A DNA stretch of 64,000 nt from Thioclava electrotropha (GTDB taxonomy: Bacteria; Pseudomonadota; Alphaproteobacteria; Rhodobacterales; Rhodobacteraceae): positions 3,175,501-3,239,500 of the forward strand of contig NZ_CP053562.1 in the NCBI RefSeq assembly GCF_002085925.2, written 5' to 3'. The notes below the pieces were generated by a model that saw only the letters and a program-made list of their open reading frames with translations, was not told the origin of the DNA and ran no database searches. The position numbers were made by a program, and so were the translations under genes. Shown here one piece after another: positions 52,359 to 62,858 of this stretch. How positions within the stretch are numbered: position 1 is the first letter of the stretch; the number at the start of each line of letters is the position of its first letter.

Positions 52359-52547
52359 TTAACTCCCCCCAACGAACACCCCAATTGTCCGTAAGGTGAC
52401 GATAACACGATCAGGGGAATTTCAAACTTTCCAGCAACTTGAGGGACGAAAAAGCCGTTCCACCCCCCGAAATGCTCAAGAAATGTGCGAAATATGCGGT
52501 TTAGGGGCCGCCGCCTTGACGCAGAAATGCAAGCGGACCGCCCTCCG

Positions 52548-52919
52548 TCACGGCACGTGAACGAGACCATTCATCTTGCAGCCCAGCGGAGCAAGATCGG
52601 CTTCGACCGCGGCTTTATGCGCGTTGAATTCGACGTTATGGGCGTCGATCGCCTCTTGGCTCGGGGCATGGCCGGACTCGCGCTGCGCCGTGGTTTTCGC
52701 CTCCAGACGCGCAGCCTCTACCTGATGATCGCTGGCGAAGACGGCCTTGGCCTTCTCCCAATTCTCGGCGATCGCCTCCTGGCTCTCTCCTTCGCAGGTG
52801 AAGAGATAGACCAGCTTGGCGGGCTTGTCGGGAATGTAGAATTGCGCGCGCTCGGCGGCGCTGACGGACCCAGCGACCAGCAAAATCAAAGCTGTCGTGA
52901 AAAACTTTGCTTTCATCAT
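52548..52919 (-). CDS. Small secreted protein, function unknown
   Basis: About 123 residues: signal peptide (MMKAKFFTTALILLVAGSVSA) and a mature helical domain with charged repeats (AIAENWEKAKAVFASDHQVE, ARLEAKTTAQRESGHAPSQE) and two cysteines (LFTCEGES, LGCKMNG). The start is either of two adjacent ATGs at 52919/52916, with GGGGAAG immediately upstream. It follows a small HTH-like gene after 23 bp. No family recognised. Confidence 0.55.
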   Translation of the reverse strand: MMKAKFFTTALILLVAGSVSAAERAQFYIPDKPAKLVYLFTCEGESQEAIAENWEKAKAVFASDHQVEAARLEAKTTAQRESGHAPSQEAIDAHNVEFNAHKAAVEADLAPLGCKMNGLVHVP

Positions 52920-52942
52920 TCTTCCCCAGCTTCCTGCGTGCT

Positions 52943-53266
52943 TCACGCTAATTTTCTGTGAGCTTCACGAAGCGCATCCAAAGCGACTTGAGTTTCAGAG
53001 CTATTGGAACCTGCTCCCTCTAAAAGCTCAATCGCTTCATCAAGAATCCCTCGAACCTCAAAGACAGTCTTTGCACCCACGTATGGACCGGGAGGAGGCA
53101 GCTTGTCTGTTGGAGCAGCTGGCGCACTAGGATAATCACATTTTCCAGTCGAGACCTCCGCGACTCGACCGCCGTTTACGCCGAAGTAAGACGCGATATC
53201 ATGCTGCTTATCGCCTCTTTCGAGCATGCCTTTTACAATCTGAGTTTCGCGATAACTAAACGTCAT
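52943..53266 (-). CDS. Small HTH-like protein, function unknown
   Basis: 107 residues. The N-terminal ~45 residues (MTFSYRETQIVKGMLERGDK, then QHDIASYFGVNGGRVAEVST) look like a helix-turn-helix of the 'resolvase/homeodomain' sort, followed by a Pro-rich linker (YPSAPAAPTDKLPPPGPYVG) and a C-terminal helix (ILDEAIELLEG). Base composition is lower in GC than the neighbours, which suggests recent acquisition. It lies just upstream of the secreted-protein gene and 50 bp from the rpoD stop. A small DNA-binding role is inferred. Confidence 0.5.
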   Translation of the reverse strand: MTFSYRETQIVKGMLERGDKQHDIASYFGVNGGRVAEVSTGKCDYPSAPAAPTDKLPPPGPYVGAKTVFEVRGILDEAIELLEGAGSNSSETQVALDALREAHRKLA

Positions 53267-53316
53267 AATCCCCTCCAAATAAGGGAATTATGCGCCGATT
53301 CTTTTACTTCGCAAGC

Positions 53317-55332
<2,016 letters not shown>

Positions 55333-55514
55333 GTGGGCTCCTCGGTCAGGGCTTGGTTGGGCTCAAGCTATGACGAAAGCGAATCATATCTCGTCTGTGT
55401 ATCGAATCGCGGCGGCGAATCACAGGGGCGCGAGGGCTGTGGACAGAAAGTTGATTCTGAATGTGTCCGCAACAATTCGCTTTTCCGTAATCCGTTGGCC
55501 CGCAGCCATCCGGC

Positions 55515-57494
55515 TCAATGTTTCTTACGCCAGATTTCCCCGTCGATCATGGCCTGAAGCGTCGCGGACAGCGCCGCTTGATCTTCGCCCATATCGGAGG
55601 AGTCCTCCAGTTTCGATCTCTCTGCGCGATGGCGAAGCGATGCTGCTTGCGCCAGACGCCATGTCACGCCTTCGTCGGCAAGCCCCGCCAGATCCTCCAT
55701 CGCATCGGCGACCTCTTCGCGCACGGCGCGAGCGGCGTCCAGCTTAGCCAGTTCCTCGGTCAGGCACATCCGCGCCAAATCGAGGTTCTCAGCGTTGCGA
55801 ACCGGAGGGGCAGAGCGCAAATGGGGCAGGTTCAACAGTTTTTCAAGGTCGGTCGCCATTTCTGCGTAAAGGTTTTTCGCGATTTCCGGGGCGGGCGCGG
55901 CGACATGGGCGAGCATCCGGTGGCGCAGCTGATCATGCGTTGCATCGCGCAGCGGCACGGCCTCCAGTTCCGCCTCGAATTCGGCGATCAGCGCCGGGTG
56001 GGTGACGCAGATGCCGAGGATCATCGCTTCGCGCAGATGCTCGGCCACGTCGCTCGGCGCGGTCGCCAGAAGCGAGGAGCGCGTCTCGGGCAAGGCCGGC
56101 GGCGGCGCACCGAAGCGGCCCTTGCCGCGCTTGCCGCCGGGGCCGAAACCGCCCGGCGTGAAGCCCCCGCGGGATCCTTGCGCGCCGCCCTGTGGGCCAG
56201 CCTGCGGACCGGTGCCGAACAGCTCCCAGCGCAGGCGTTTGATCTCGTCCCCGTAATGGCCGCGAATCGAGGGATCCTGAATGCGCGCAATCGCGGCGCG
56301 CAGGCTCTTGTCCAGGGCCGCCCGGCGCTCGGGACTGTCGAAGACTTTCCCCTCAGTCTCACGTTGCCACAGCAGCGAGACCATCGGCTTCGCCTCGGCG
56401 AGGATCGTCTCCATCGCCTCGCGGCCCTGCTTGCGGATCACGTCATCCGGGTCGAGCCCCGGCGGCATGATCGCGAAGCGCACGCCCTTCCCCGCCTCCA
56501 GCAGCGGCAGCGCGAGATCGATCACCCGCAGCGCCGCGCGCAGACCCGCCGTATCGCCATCGAGCGCGATGATCGGCTCGTCATGGATGCGCCACATCAG
56601 GCGCAGCTGATCTTCGGTGATCGCGGTGCCCAGAGGTGCGACCGCCCCGCCGAAGCCGCCTTCGACCATGGCAATCACATCCATATAGCCTTCGCAGACC
56701 ACAAGCGGCGCACCCTTGCCGCAGGCTTCGCGCGCGGGGCCATGGTTATAGAGCGAGCGCCCCTTGTCGAAGAGCGCGGTCTCGGGCGAGTTGAGATATT
56801 TCGCCGGATCGTTCGAATCCATCGCCCGCCCGCCGAAGGCGATGCAGCGCCCGCGCGGATCGCGGATCGGGAAAATGATACGGTTGCGGAAGACGTCGAA
56901 GGGTTCGCGCCCCTTCTGGCTGTCCTTCGCAAGCCCCGCGCCCTTGATCAATTCGTCGGAAATCCCCTTCGCCTTGAGCGCATCGCGCAGCCCCTGCCAA
57001 CCGGGCGGGGCAAAGCCGATCTCGAAGCGGTCGATGGCGGGCTTGTTCAGGCTGCGCCCGGCCAGATAGTCGCGCGCGGCGCTCCCGGCCTGCGTGTTCA
57101 GATGGAGGCGGAAATACTTCACCGCCTCTTCCATCACATTGGCCAGTTCGGTGCGCAGATCGGCTTTCTCCTGCGCCATCGGATCGCGCGCGGGCATCTG
57201 CATCCCGGCCTCACGGGCGAGAATCTCCACCGCCTCCATGAAGCTGACATTCTCGGTCTCGCGCACGAAGCTCAGCGCGTCGCCTTTCGCGTGGCAGCCG
57301 AAGCAATAGTAATAGCCCTTGCGGTCATCGACATGGAACGAGGCCGATTTTTCCTGATGAAAGGGGCACGGCGCCCACATGTCGCCCTTGGCCTGGTTCG
57401 ACTTGCGCATGTCCCAAATGACCTTGCGCCCCACGACCTGAGCGATCGAGGAACGGCTGCGCAATTCGTCGAGAAATCCGGGTGGCAGGCTCAT
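55515..57494 (-). CDS. dnaG: DNA primase DnaG
   Basis: 659 residues: zinc-binding domain (~1-100) with CPFH and CFGC ligands in APCPFHQEKSASF and YYYCFGCHAKGD; catalytic core with TOPRIM motifs (PLVVCEGYMDVIAM, IIALDGDTAGLRA) and the RNA-polymerase-fold motif (RIIFPIRDPRGRCIAFGGRA); a Gly/Pro-rich linker (~445-480); and a C-terminal helicase-binding domain. It makes RNA primers at replication forks. The start at 57494 (MSLPPGFLDEL) is chosen because the preceding 27 codons of open frame have no family similarity. Confidence 0.96.
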   Translation of the reverse strand: MSLPPGFLDELRSRSSIAQVVGRKVIWDMRKSNQAKGDMWAPCPFHQEKSASFHVDDRKGYYYCFGCHAKGDALSFVRETENVSFMEAVEILAREAGMQMPARDPMAQEKADLRTELANVMEEAVKYFRLHLNTQAGSAARDYLAGRSLNKPAIDRFEIGFAPPGWQGLRDALKAKGISDELIKGAGLAKDSQKGREPFDVFRNRIIFPIRDPRGRCIAFGGRAMDSNDPAKYLNSPETALFDKGRSLYNHGPAREACGKGAPLVVCEGYMDVIAMVEGGFGGAVAPLGTAITEDQLRLMWRIHDEPIIALDGDTAGLRAALRVIDLALPLLEAGKGVRFAIMPPGLDPDDVIRKQGREAMETILAEAKPMVSLLWQRETEGKVFDSPERRAALDKSLRAAIARIQDPSIRGHYGDEIKRLRWELFGTGPQAGPQGGAQGSRGGFTPGGFGPGGKRGKGRFGAPPPALPETRSSLLATAPSDVAEHLREAMILGICVTHPALIAEFEAELEAVPLRDATHDQLRHRMLAHVAAPAPEIAKNLYAEMATDLEKLLNLPHLRSAPPVRNAENLDLARMCLTEELAKLDAARAVREEVADAMEDLAGLADEGVTWRLAQAASLRHRAERSKLEDSSDMGEDQAALSATLQAMIDGEIWRKKH

Positions 57495-57621
57495 GCTCTC
57501 TATATTGTCTCCATGTGCGGCAGAGTCGAGAGGACCCGCGGAGCTACCCACAGCTTTCGGCCTCGCGCGCGCCAAGAACTTCGCGTCAGCCGAAGGTGAG
57601 AAATCCGCCCCTTGAGGCGAG

Positions 57622-57635
57622 TTAACCTAGTTTAA
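57622..57635. promoter_or_regulatory. Possible CtrA-type site (TTAA-N6-TTAA)
   Basis: TTAACCTAGTTTAA lies ~236 bp upstream of the TadG-like gene. It carries the CtrA half-site TTAACC but has 6 rather than 7 bp between the TTAA boxes. CtrA often controls motility and Tad-type genes in Rhodobacterales; this single, imperfect match is weak evidence. Confidence 0.3.
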
Positions 57636-57870
57636 ACGACTCAGTTTCTAAGACGGCACCCAGCGTCAGAAGCCCCTCAGATTGGTGGCCGATTGGGAAA
57701 CTATCTCACACACACTGCGGCATTCCACATTTAAAGCACAACAATTCCATGAAGTTAGACAAGTTTTTGCCTTAATTTCGCCTCAGGAATTATGCAGTTT
57801 CATCCGGTGATTTTTTACGAGTTTTCTCCGCTGGCGGCGAGGCCATGGGACAAGGAGAAGGAGGTCGGGG

Positions 57871-59676
57871 ATGAGGGACAAAACCGAACAAAACGGCTTG
57901 GCACGCCGTATCGAAGCCGCGCGCGCCCGAATGGGGCGGTTCGCGCAGGATGAGGATGGAGCGGTTTTCATCTTCAGCCTGCAGGTTTTGATCGTGCTGA
58001 TGGTCATTGGCGGCATCGCGATTGATTTCGTCCGCCAAGACGAACGCCGTACGCTTATCCAAAGTTCGCTCGACCGAGCCGCGCTCGCCGCGGCCAATCT
58101 GGATCAGACGCTCGATCCCGCGACCGTGGCGAAAGACTACCTCTCCACCAGCGGCCTCGACTATCTCAATATTGAGCCCGTGGTCGAAGAGGGCCAGCAG
58201 AAGGAATACCGCCGCGTGGCAATGACCGCGCAGGACGACATGCCGACGATCTTCGGCGACCTGATCGGCTTCGGCGTCAAATCCTTCCGCTCGAACACCC
58301 ACGCCCAAGCCGAGGAATCCATCGGCAATGTCGAAATCTCGATGGTTCTCGACGTCTCCGGCTCGATGGGTCAAACGGATTCCGGCTCCTATTACGGCGA
58401 GACGAAGATCGCCTCGCTGCGCGATGCCGCGACGAATTTCACCAACAAGATGTTCGACAATGTCCAACCCCCGGGCGCGCCTCCCGGACGCCTTTCGATC
58501 TCGATCGTGCCGTACAATCAGCAGGTCTCGCTCGGCCCGGATCTGGCCTCGGTCTATAACCTGTCGTCCGATCACAGCTACAACACCTGCGCAGACGTGC
58601 AGCTTCAGGGGTTCAACAGCGTGAGCCTGCCGACCACCGGCCTGCAGCGCACCATGTATGGCTGGAGCTACGATTTTATCGGCCAGAACATGTATGTCCG
58701 GAAATACCTCAGCAACTCCGGCGAGAACTGCTACGAGCACAGCTATTCCGACGTCATGGCCTTCGAGGACAACCAGAACGACGTCGTGAACAAGATTGCG
58801 TCGCTGCGTGCAGGAGGTGACACAGCGATCGACATCGGCGCCCGCTGGGGCTTCGCGCTGCTCGACCCTTCGGCCAAACCGGTCTCGGCTGCTCTGGTCC
58901 AAAACGGGACGATCTCCGCTGATGTGGACGACCGCCCCCTGCCCTATCCCGCGACCGGTCAGAGCATCGACGAACGCTCGATGAAGGTGATGATCCTGAT
59001 GACCGACGGTCAGAACACACGCACCTTCTCGATGCGGATGCAGTATCGGACGGGCGATTCCGGCCTGTTCTCTGTCGACAGTTCGACGGCCTTCAATGAC
59101 GACAGCACGACGATGTCGCACATGTACTGGTTCTCGCAGGACCGCGCGAATCTGGGCGAGCCCCCCTATTATTCCTTCGCGGATCGCAATTGGTACGCAC
59201 CGGAGGACATCGGTGCCTACACGACCACGCAGGAATGCCATTATGAACGGCACGGCTGGAAGTGGAAGGAGGTCTGCGAAGATGTACACAAGTTCGAGCA
59301 TCGTGATCTGCATGTGATCGACTGGCGCACCGTCTGGAGCAAAGGATGGACGCTGCAATATGTGATCCAGACCTTCCTTCTGCCGCCGCGTCAGCGCCTA
59401 GACCCGCAAGAATCCGTGGCTTCGATCTACGACGAGATGGCGATCTCCTCGATGTTCTCGGAGAAGGACAAAAACCTGCACGACGTGTGCCAGGCCGGGA
59501 AAAGCAAGGATATCATCGTCTTCACTGTGGCCGTGGATGCGCCCCAGAGTGGCAAGACGGCGCTCGCCGATTGCAGTTCGGGTCCGAGCTACCAGTACGA
59601 CGTCGACTCCGCCAATCTCGCGGATGCGTTTTCCTCGATCGCGACGCAGATCTCTACCCTGCGCCTGACGAACTGA
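57871..59676 (+). CDS. TadG-like protein with von Willebrand factor A domain
   Basis: 601 residues. N-terminal cytoplasmic basic stretch, then the pseudopilin-like membrane helix after an acidic site (EDGAVFIFSLQVLIVLMVIG), followed by a large extracytoplasmic part. The vWA metal site is clear: EISMVLDVSGSMGQTDSG (DxSxS) and MILMTDGQNT; the C-terminal DIIVFTVAVD continues the fold. It has a ~200-residue insert with aromatic residues and Cys (ENCYEHSYSD, TTQECHYERH). AAGGAGGTCGGGG precedes the ATG. It forms an operon with the two TadE-like genes (16 bp, 3 bp gaps) and probably takes part in a Tad-type surface structure; no tadABC machinery is in the window. Confidence 0.82.
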   Translation: MRDKTEQNGLARRIEAARARMGRFAQDEDGAVFIFSLQVLIVLMVIGGIAIDFVRQDERRTLIQSSLDRAALAAANLDQTLDPATVAKDYLSTSGLDYLNIEPVVEEGQQKEYRRVAMTAQDDMPTIFGDLIGFGVKSFRSNTHAQAEESIGNVEISMVLDVSGSMGQTDSGSYYGETKIASLRDAATNFTNKMFDNVQPPGAPPGRLSISIVPYNQQVSLGPDLASVYNLSSDHSYNTCADVQLQGFNSVSLPTTGLQRTMYGWSYDFIGQNMYVRKYLSNSGENCYEHSYSDVMAFEDNQNDVVNKIASLRAGGDTAIDIGARWGFALLDPSAKPVSAALVQNGTISADVDDRPLPYPATGQSIDERSMKVMILMTDGQNTRTFSMRMQYRTGDSGLFSVDSSTAFNDDSTTMSHMYWFSQDRANLGEPPYYSFADRNWYAPEDIGAYTTTQECHYERHGWKWKEVCEDVHKFEHRDLHVIDWRTVWSKGWTLQYVIQTFLLPPRQRLDPQESVASIYDEMAISSMFSEKDKNLHDVCQAGKSKDIIVFTVAVDAPQSGKTALADCSSGPSYQYDVDSANLADAFSSIATQISTLRLTN

Positions 59677-59692
59677 CCGGAGAGCGCAGAGC

Positions 59693-60277
59693 ATGGCACT
59701 GAGGCTGACACATAAACGAGCCTTCCTGAAGGCGGAGGACGGCGCGGTGACGATCCCCGCCCTGCTCTGGATCGTGTTCCTGATCTTCTTCATGTTCGCC
59801 GGCATCGAGCTGGGCGTGATCTTCATCAAGCAGACCCTGCTGACCCGCGCGACCGAAGCCACGAGCCGGATCATCCGCATCGGGAACTACTCCAGCATCG
59901 ACGAGAAAACGCTGCGCCACGAAATCTGCAAACAGGCGGGCTTCTTCGGGAGCAGCTGCATGAACCGGGTTTCGGTCGAGATGTTCCAGGTCGACAAGAC
60001 GAACTGGACCTCCTCGATCGCCAATCACCCGGTGCGCTGCGAGGATTTCTCGGACGTAACCAAGCCACCGCCTGCCGGCACGCTGGAATCCGCCGCCCCG
60101 GATCAATTGATCCTCGTGCGTGTCTGCCTGCGCGAAAAGCCGATGCTGCTGGAAGATTTCATTGCACAAGCCTTCCTCGAAGCATCGCCGGTCGGCGCGG
60201 ATGGCGATTATGCCTTGGTGGCAACGACCGCGATCGTGATCGAACCGGCAGTCGCCTCTGCTGCAGGAGGGACCTGA
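59693..60277 (+). CDS. TadE/TadG-family pseudopilin-like protein
   Basis: 194 residues. Basic start, then EDGAVTIPALLWIVFLIFFM with the Glu-initiated hydrophobic helix of TadE-type pseudopilins, then a periplasmic domain with Cys pairs (EICKQAGFFGSSCMN, PVRCED, LVRVCLRE). TadE-like proteins are processed by prepilin peptidase TadV and help Flp pilus assembly. Second gene of three; 16 bp after the vWA gene. Confidence 0.8.
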   Translation: MALRLTHKRAFLKAEDGAVTIPALLWIVFLIFFMFAGIELGVIFIKQTLLTRATEATSRIIRIGNYSSIDEKTLRHEICKQAGFFGSSCMNRVSVEMFQVDKTNWTSSIANHPVRCEDFSDVTKPPPAGTLESAAPDQLILVRVCLREKPMLLEDFIAQAFLEASPVGADGDYALVATTAIVIEPAVASAAGGT

Positions 60278-60280
60278 GCG

Positions 60281-60952
60281 ATGGTCATGGCAAAGATGCG
60301 CAATTTGCTCCGCCGCTTCCGCGACGACGAGACCGGATCCATCCCGATCGAAGGGCTGATGGCCTTCATCATGCTGTCGGGCTGGCTGATCCTGTCGATC
60401 GAAATGTATGACGTGTTCAAAATTCGCGGTGCCGCGACACGGGCCAATGTAACGGTCTCGGACCTGATCTCGCGCGAACGGGATCCAATCGGCCCGAAAT
60501 TCGTCGCAGGCATCAAGCAGGTCTACGATTTTGCGACCGGCAATAGCGACCCTTCGCGCAGCTGGATGCGTGTAACCTTGGTGAGTTGCTGGGACGATCC
60601 GCAGGATTTGAACCACGCCTGCAACGATCCCACCGAAGGCAGCGACGCAAAAAAGGTGAAGTTGGACGATTCCTTTGCGACCGGTTTGGCGCAAAGCTAC
60701 ACGCAGGAGGCGCTCGATCTCGAGGCGGATCGCATTCCGGTCCTCGCGGCGGGCGACCAGGCGCTCATCGTGGAGACCTCCTACGCTTATGACCTCCCCT
60801 TCAAGCTTTCTGAAGCGTACAAGGCCTATCTGACGTCAATCGGCGAGGATCCGACCAAGCATTTCGTCGGCTTTCACGACGCGATCTCGTTCGACAATTT
60901 CATCGTCACCCGACCGCGCGTCGCCCGCCTGACGTGGAGCGACGCAAACTGA
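60281..60952 (+). CDS. TadE-family-like pseudopilin protein
   Basis: 223 residues. DETGSIPIEGLMAFIMLSGW marks the cleavage-site-like acidic motif and membrane helix, followed by a periplasmic domain with a Cys pair (LVSCWDDPQDLNHACND). It is shorter on motif conservation than its two neighbours. Third gene of the operon, 3 bp after the preceding stop. It ends 21 bp before the convergent nadE gene. Confidence 0.75.
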   Translation: MVMAKMRNLLRRFRDDETGSIPIEGLMAFIMLSGWLILSIEMYDVFKIRGAATRANVTVSDLISRERDPIGPKFVAGIKQVYDFATGNSDPSRSWMRVTLVSCWDDPQDLNHACNDPTEGSDAKKVKLDDSFATGLAQSYTQEALDLEADRIPVLAAGDQALIVETSYAYDLPFKLSEAYKAYLTSIGEDPTKHFVGFHDAISFDNFIVTRPRVARLTWSDAN

Positions 60953-60973
60953 GCGGTAGCTCGAACGCCGCGC

Positions 60974-62632
60974 TCAGCCGTGATCGCGCCAGCGATTGAC
61001 GATCGGATAACGGCGATCCAGCCAGAACGCCTTGCTCGACAGGCGCGTGCCCGGCGCCGACTGGTGGCGTTTCCACTCCGAGATATAGAGCAGATGCTCG
61101 ACCTTCTTGATCGTCTCGCGCTCGTAGCCCTCGGCCACGAGATCGGCGACCGAAGCGTCGCGCTCCACCAGCCCTTCGAGGATGCCGTCGAGCACCGGAT
61201 AGGGCGGCAGGCTGTCCTCGTCCTTCTGGTCGGGCCGTAGCTCTGCGGAGGGCGGCTTGTCGATGATCTCGCGCGGGATCACCTCGCCTTCGGGGCCCTT
61301 CATCCAGTCGCGGTAGTTGGCGTTGCGCCAGCGGCAGGTCTCGAAAACGCGGGTCTTGTAGAGATCCTTGATCGGATTGTAGCCGCCGGCCATGTCACCA
61401 TAGATCGTGGCATAGCCCACGGCCATCTCGGATTTGTTACCGGTGGTCAGAAGCATCTCGCCGAACTTGTTCGACAGCGCCATCAGCATCACACCGCGCA
61501 GGCGCGATTGGATGTTTTCCTCGGTCACGTCGGGCTCGGTGCCCTCCATCAGATGGGCGAGCGCATCCGAGACCGCATCGCGCGCCCCGTCGATCCGCAC
61601 CGTGTCGAGACGCATCCCCTGCCGCTTTGCCAGATCGGCGGCGTGATCGAGCGAGCCCTGCGAGGTGTATTCCGAGGGCAGCATCACGCAATGCACGGCC
61701 TCCGGCCCCAGCGCATCCGCCGCGATCGTCGCGACCAGCGCGGAGTCGATCCCGCCCGACAGGCCGAGCACGACCTTGGAGAAGCCCGACTTGCGCAGGT
61801 AATCGCCAAGGCTTTCGACCATCGCGCGGTAATCCTGCTCCCATTCCGAAGGCTGCGGATCGTCACGGCCCGCGACGCAGGCCCAGCCCTCGCCGTCACG
61901 CTCGAAATCGACATGGTCGATGATCTCGTCGAAGGGCGCGAATTGCGCGGCTAGTTGGCCGTGACGGTTCAGCACGAAGCTCGCCCCGTCGAAGACCTGA
62001 TCGTCCTGCCCACCGACCGAATTGAGATAAGCCAGCGGCAGCCCGGTCTCGACCACGCGCGCGACCATATGGGTCATCCGCACGTCGAGTTTGCCCCGGT
62101 GATAGGGCGAGCCGTTCGGCACGATCAGGATCTCGGCCCCGGTCTCGGCCAGCGTCTCGGCCACATCCGGGTGCCACGCATCCTCGCAAATCGGCGTCCC
62201 GATCCGCACGCCGTTGATCGCGTAGGGCCCGGAAATCTGACCGGTATCGTAGATGCGATACTCGTCGAAAATCCCGTGATGCGGCAGATCGTGCTTCAAC
62301 ATCCGCGCGACCAGCGCTCCGTCTTTCCAGACCCAATAGGCGTTATACTGCCCCTGCTCGGTCCAGTAGGGCCCGCCGATGCCCAGCGCCGGACCATCGG
62401 TGATCCGCGCGCCAAGCGCCTCCATCGCGGCAACCGCGTCGCGCACGAAAGCGGGCTTCGCGATCAGGTCCTGCGTCTGGTAGCCGGTCAGGAACATCTC
62501 GGGCAGCACGACCATGTCGGCGCCCGCGCGCTTACCCTCTTCCCAAGCGGCGAAGGCCTTCTCGGCATTGGCCTCCAGCGCGCCCACGGTGGGGTTGAGC
62601 TGGGCCATGGTGAGGCGGAAACGATCGGCCAT
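60974..62632 (-). CDS. nadE: Glutamine-dependent NAD+ synthetase
   Basis: 552 residues. N-terminal nitrilase-type glutaminase (~1-260) with catalytic Glu in VLPEMFLTGYQ, Lys in SPYHRGKLDVRM, and Cys in VRIGTPICEDAWHPD; C-terminal synthetase (~275-552) with the P-loop LGLSGGIDSALVATI and GNKSEMAVGYATIYGDMAGG. It converts deamido-NAD to NAD with glutamine as nitrogen donor. The start at 62632 (MADRFRLTMAQLNP) is where family similarity begins; the frame continues 10 codons upstream. Convergent with the Tad-like operon. Confidence 0.95.
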   Translation of the reverse strand: MADRFRLTMAQLNPTVGALEANAEKAFAAWEEGKRAGADMVVLPEMFLTGYQTQDLIAKPAFVRDAVAAMEALGARITDGPALGIGGPYWTEQGQYNAYWVWKDGALVARMLKHDLPHHGIFDEYRIYDTGQISGPYAINGVRIGTPICEDAWHPDVAETLAETGAEILIVPNGSPYHRGKLDVRMTHMVARVVETGLPLAYLNSVGGQDDQVFDGASFVLNRHGQLAAQFAPFDEIIDHVDFERDGEGWACVAGRDDPQPSEWEQDYRAMVESLGDYLRKSGFSKVVLGLSGGIDSALVATIAADALGPEAVHCVMLPSEYTSQGSLDHAADLAKRQGMRLDTVRIDGARDAVSDALAHLMEGTEPDVTEENIQSRLRGVMLMALSNKFGEMLLTTGNKSEMAVGYATIYGDMAGGYNPIKDLYKTRVFETCRWRNANYRDWMKGPEGEVIPREIIDKPPSAELRPDQKDEDSLPPYPVLDGILEGLVERDASVADLVAEGYERETIKKVEHLLYISEWKRHQSAPGTRLSSKAFWLDRRYPIVNRWRDHG

Positions 62633-62858
62633 AAGCGTCCTCGGGCTGTTATTGCCCCTCATTTAGCAGAAAACGATGGGGTGAAAAGGGGATGGCTGCC
62701 CTGCATTTACCTACCCTTCCCCTCCGCGCCCCCGACACGGACCGCCCTGCCCGCTTGTCAGGCTACCCCCGCGCAATTAACCTTTCCCCAAGCACGGCAG
62801 AGCGCGAATCCACGCGCTCGCGAGACCGGAGCACAGGCAGCACCATCAGGGGGCACGC

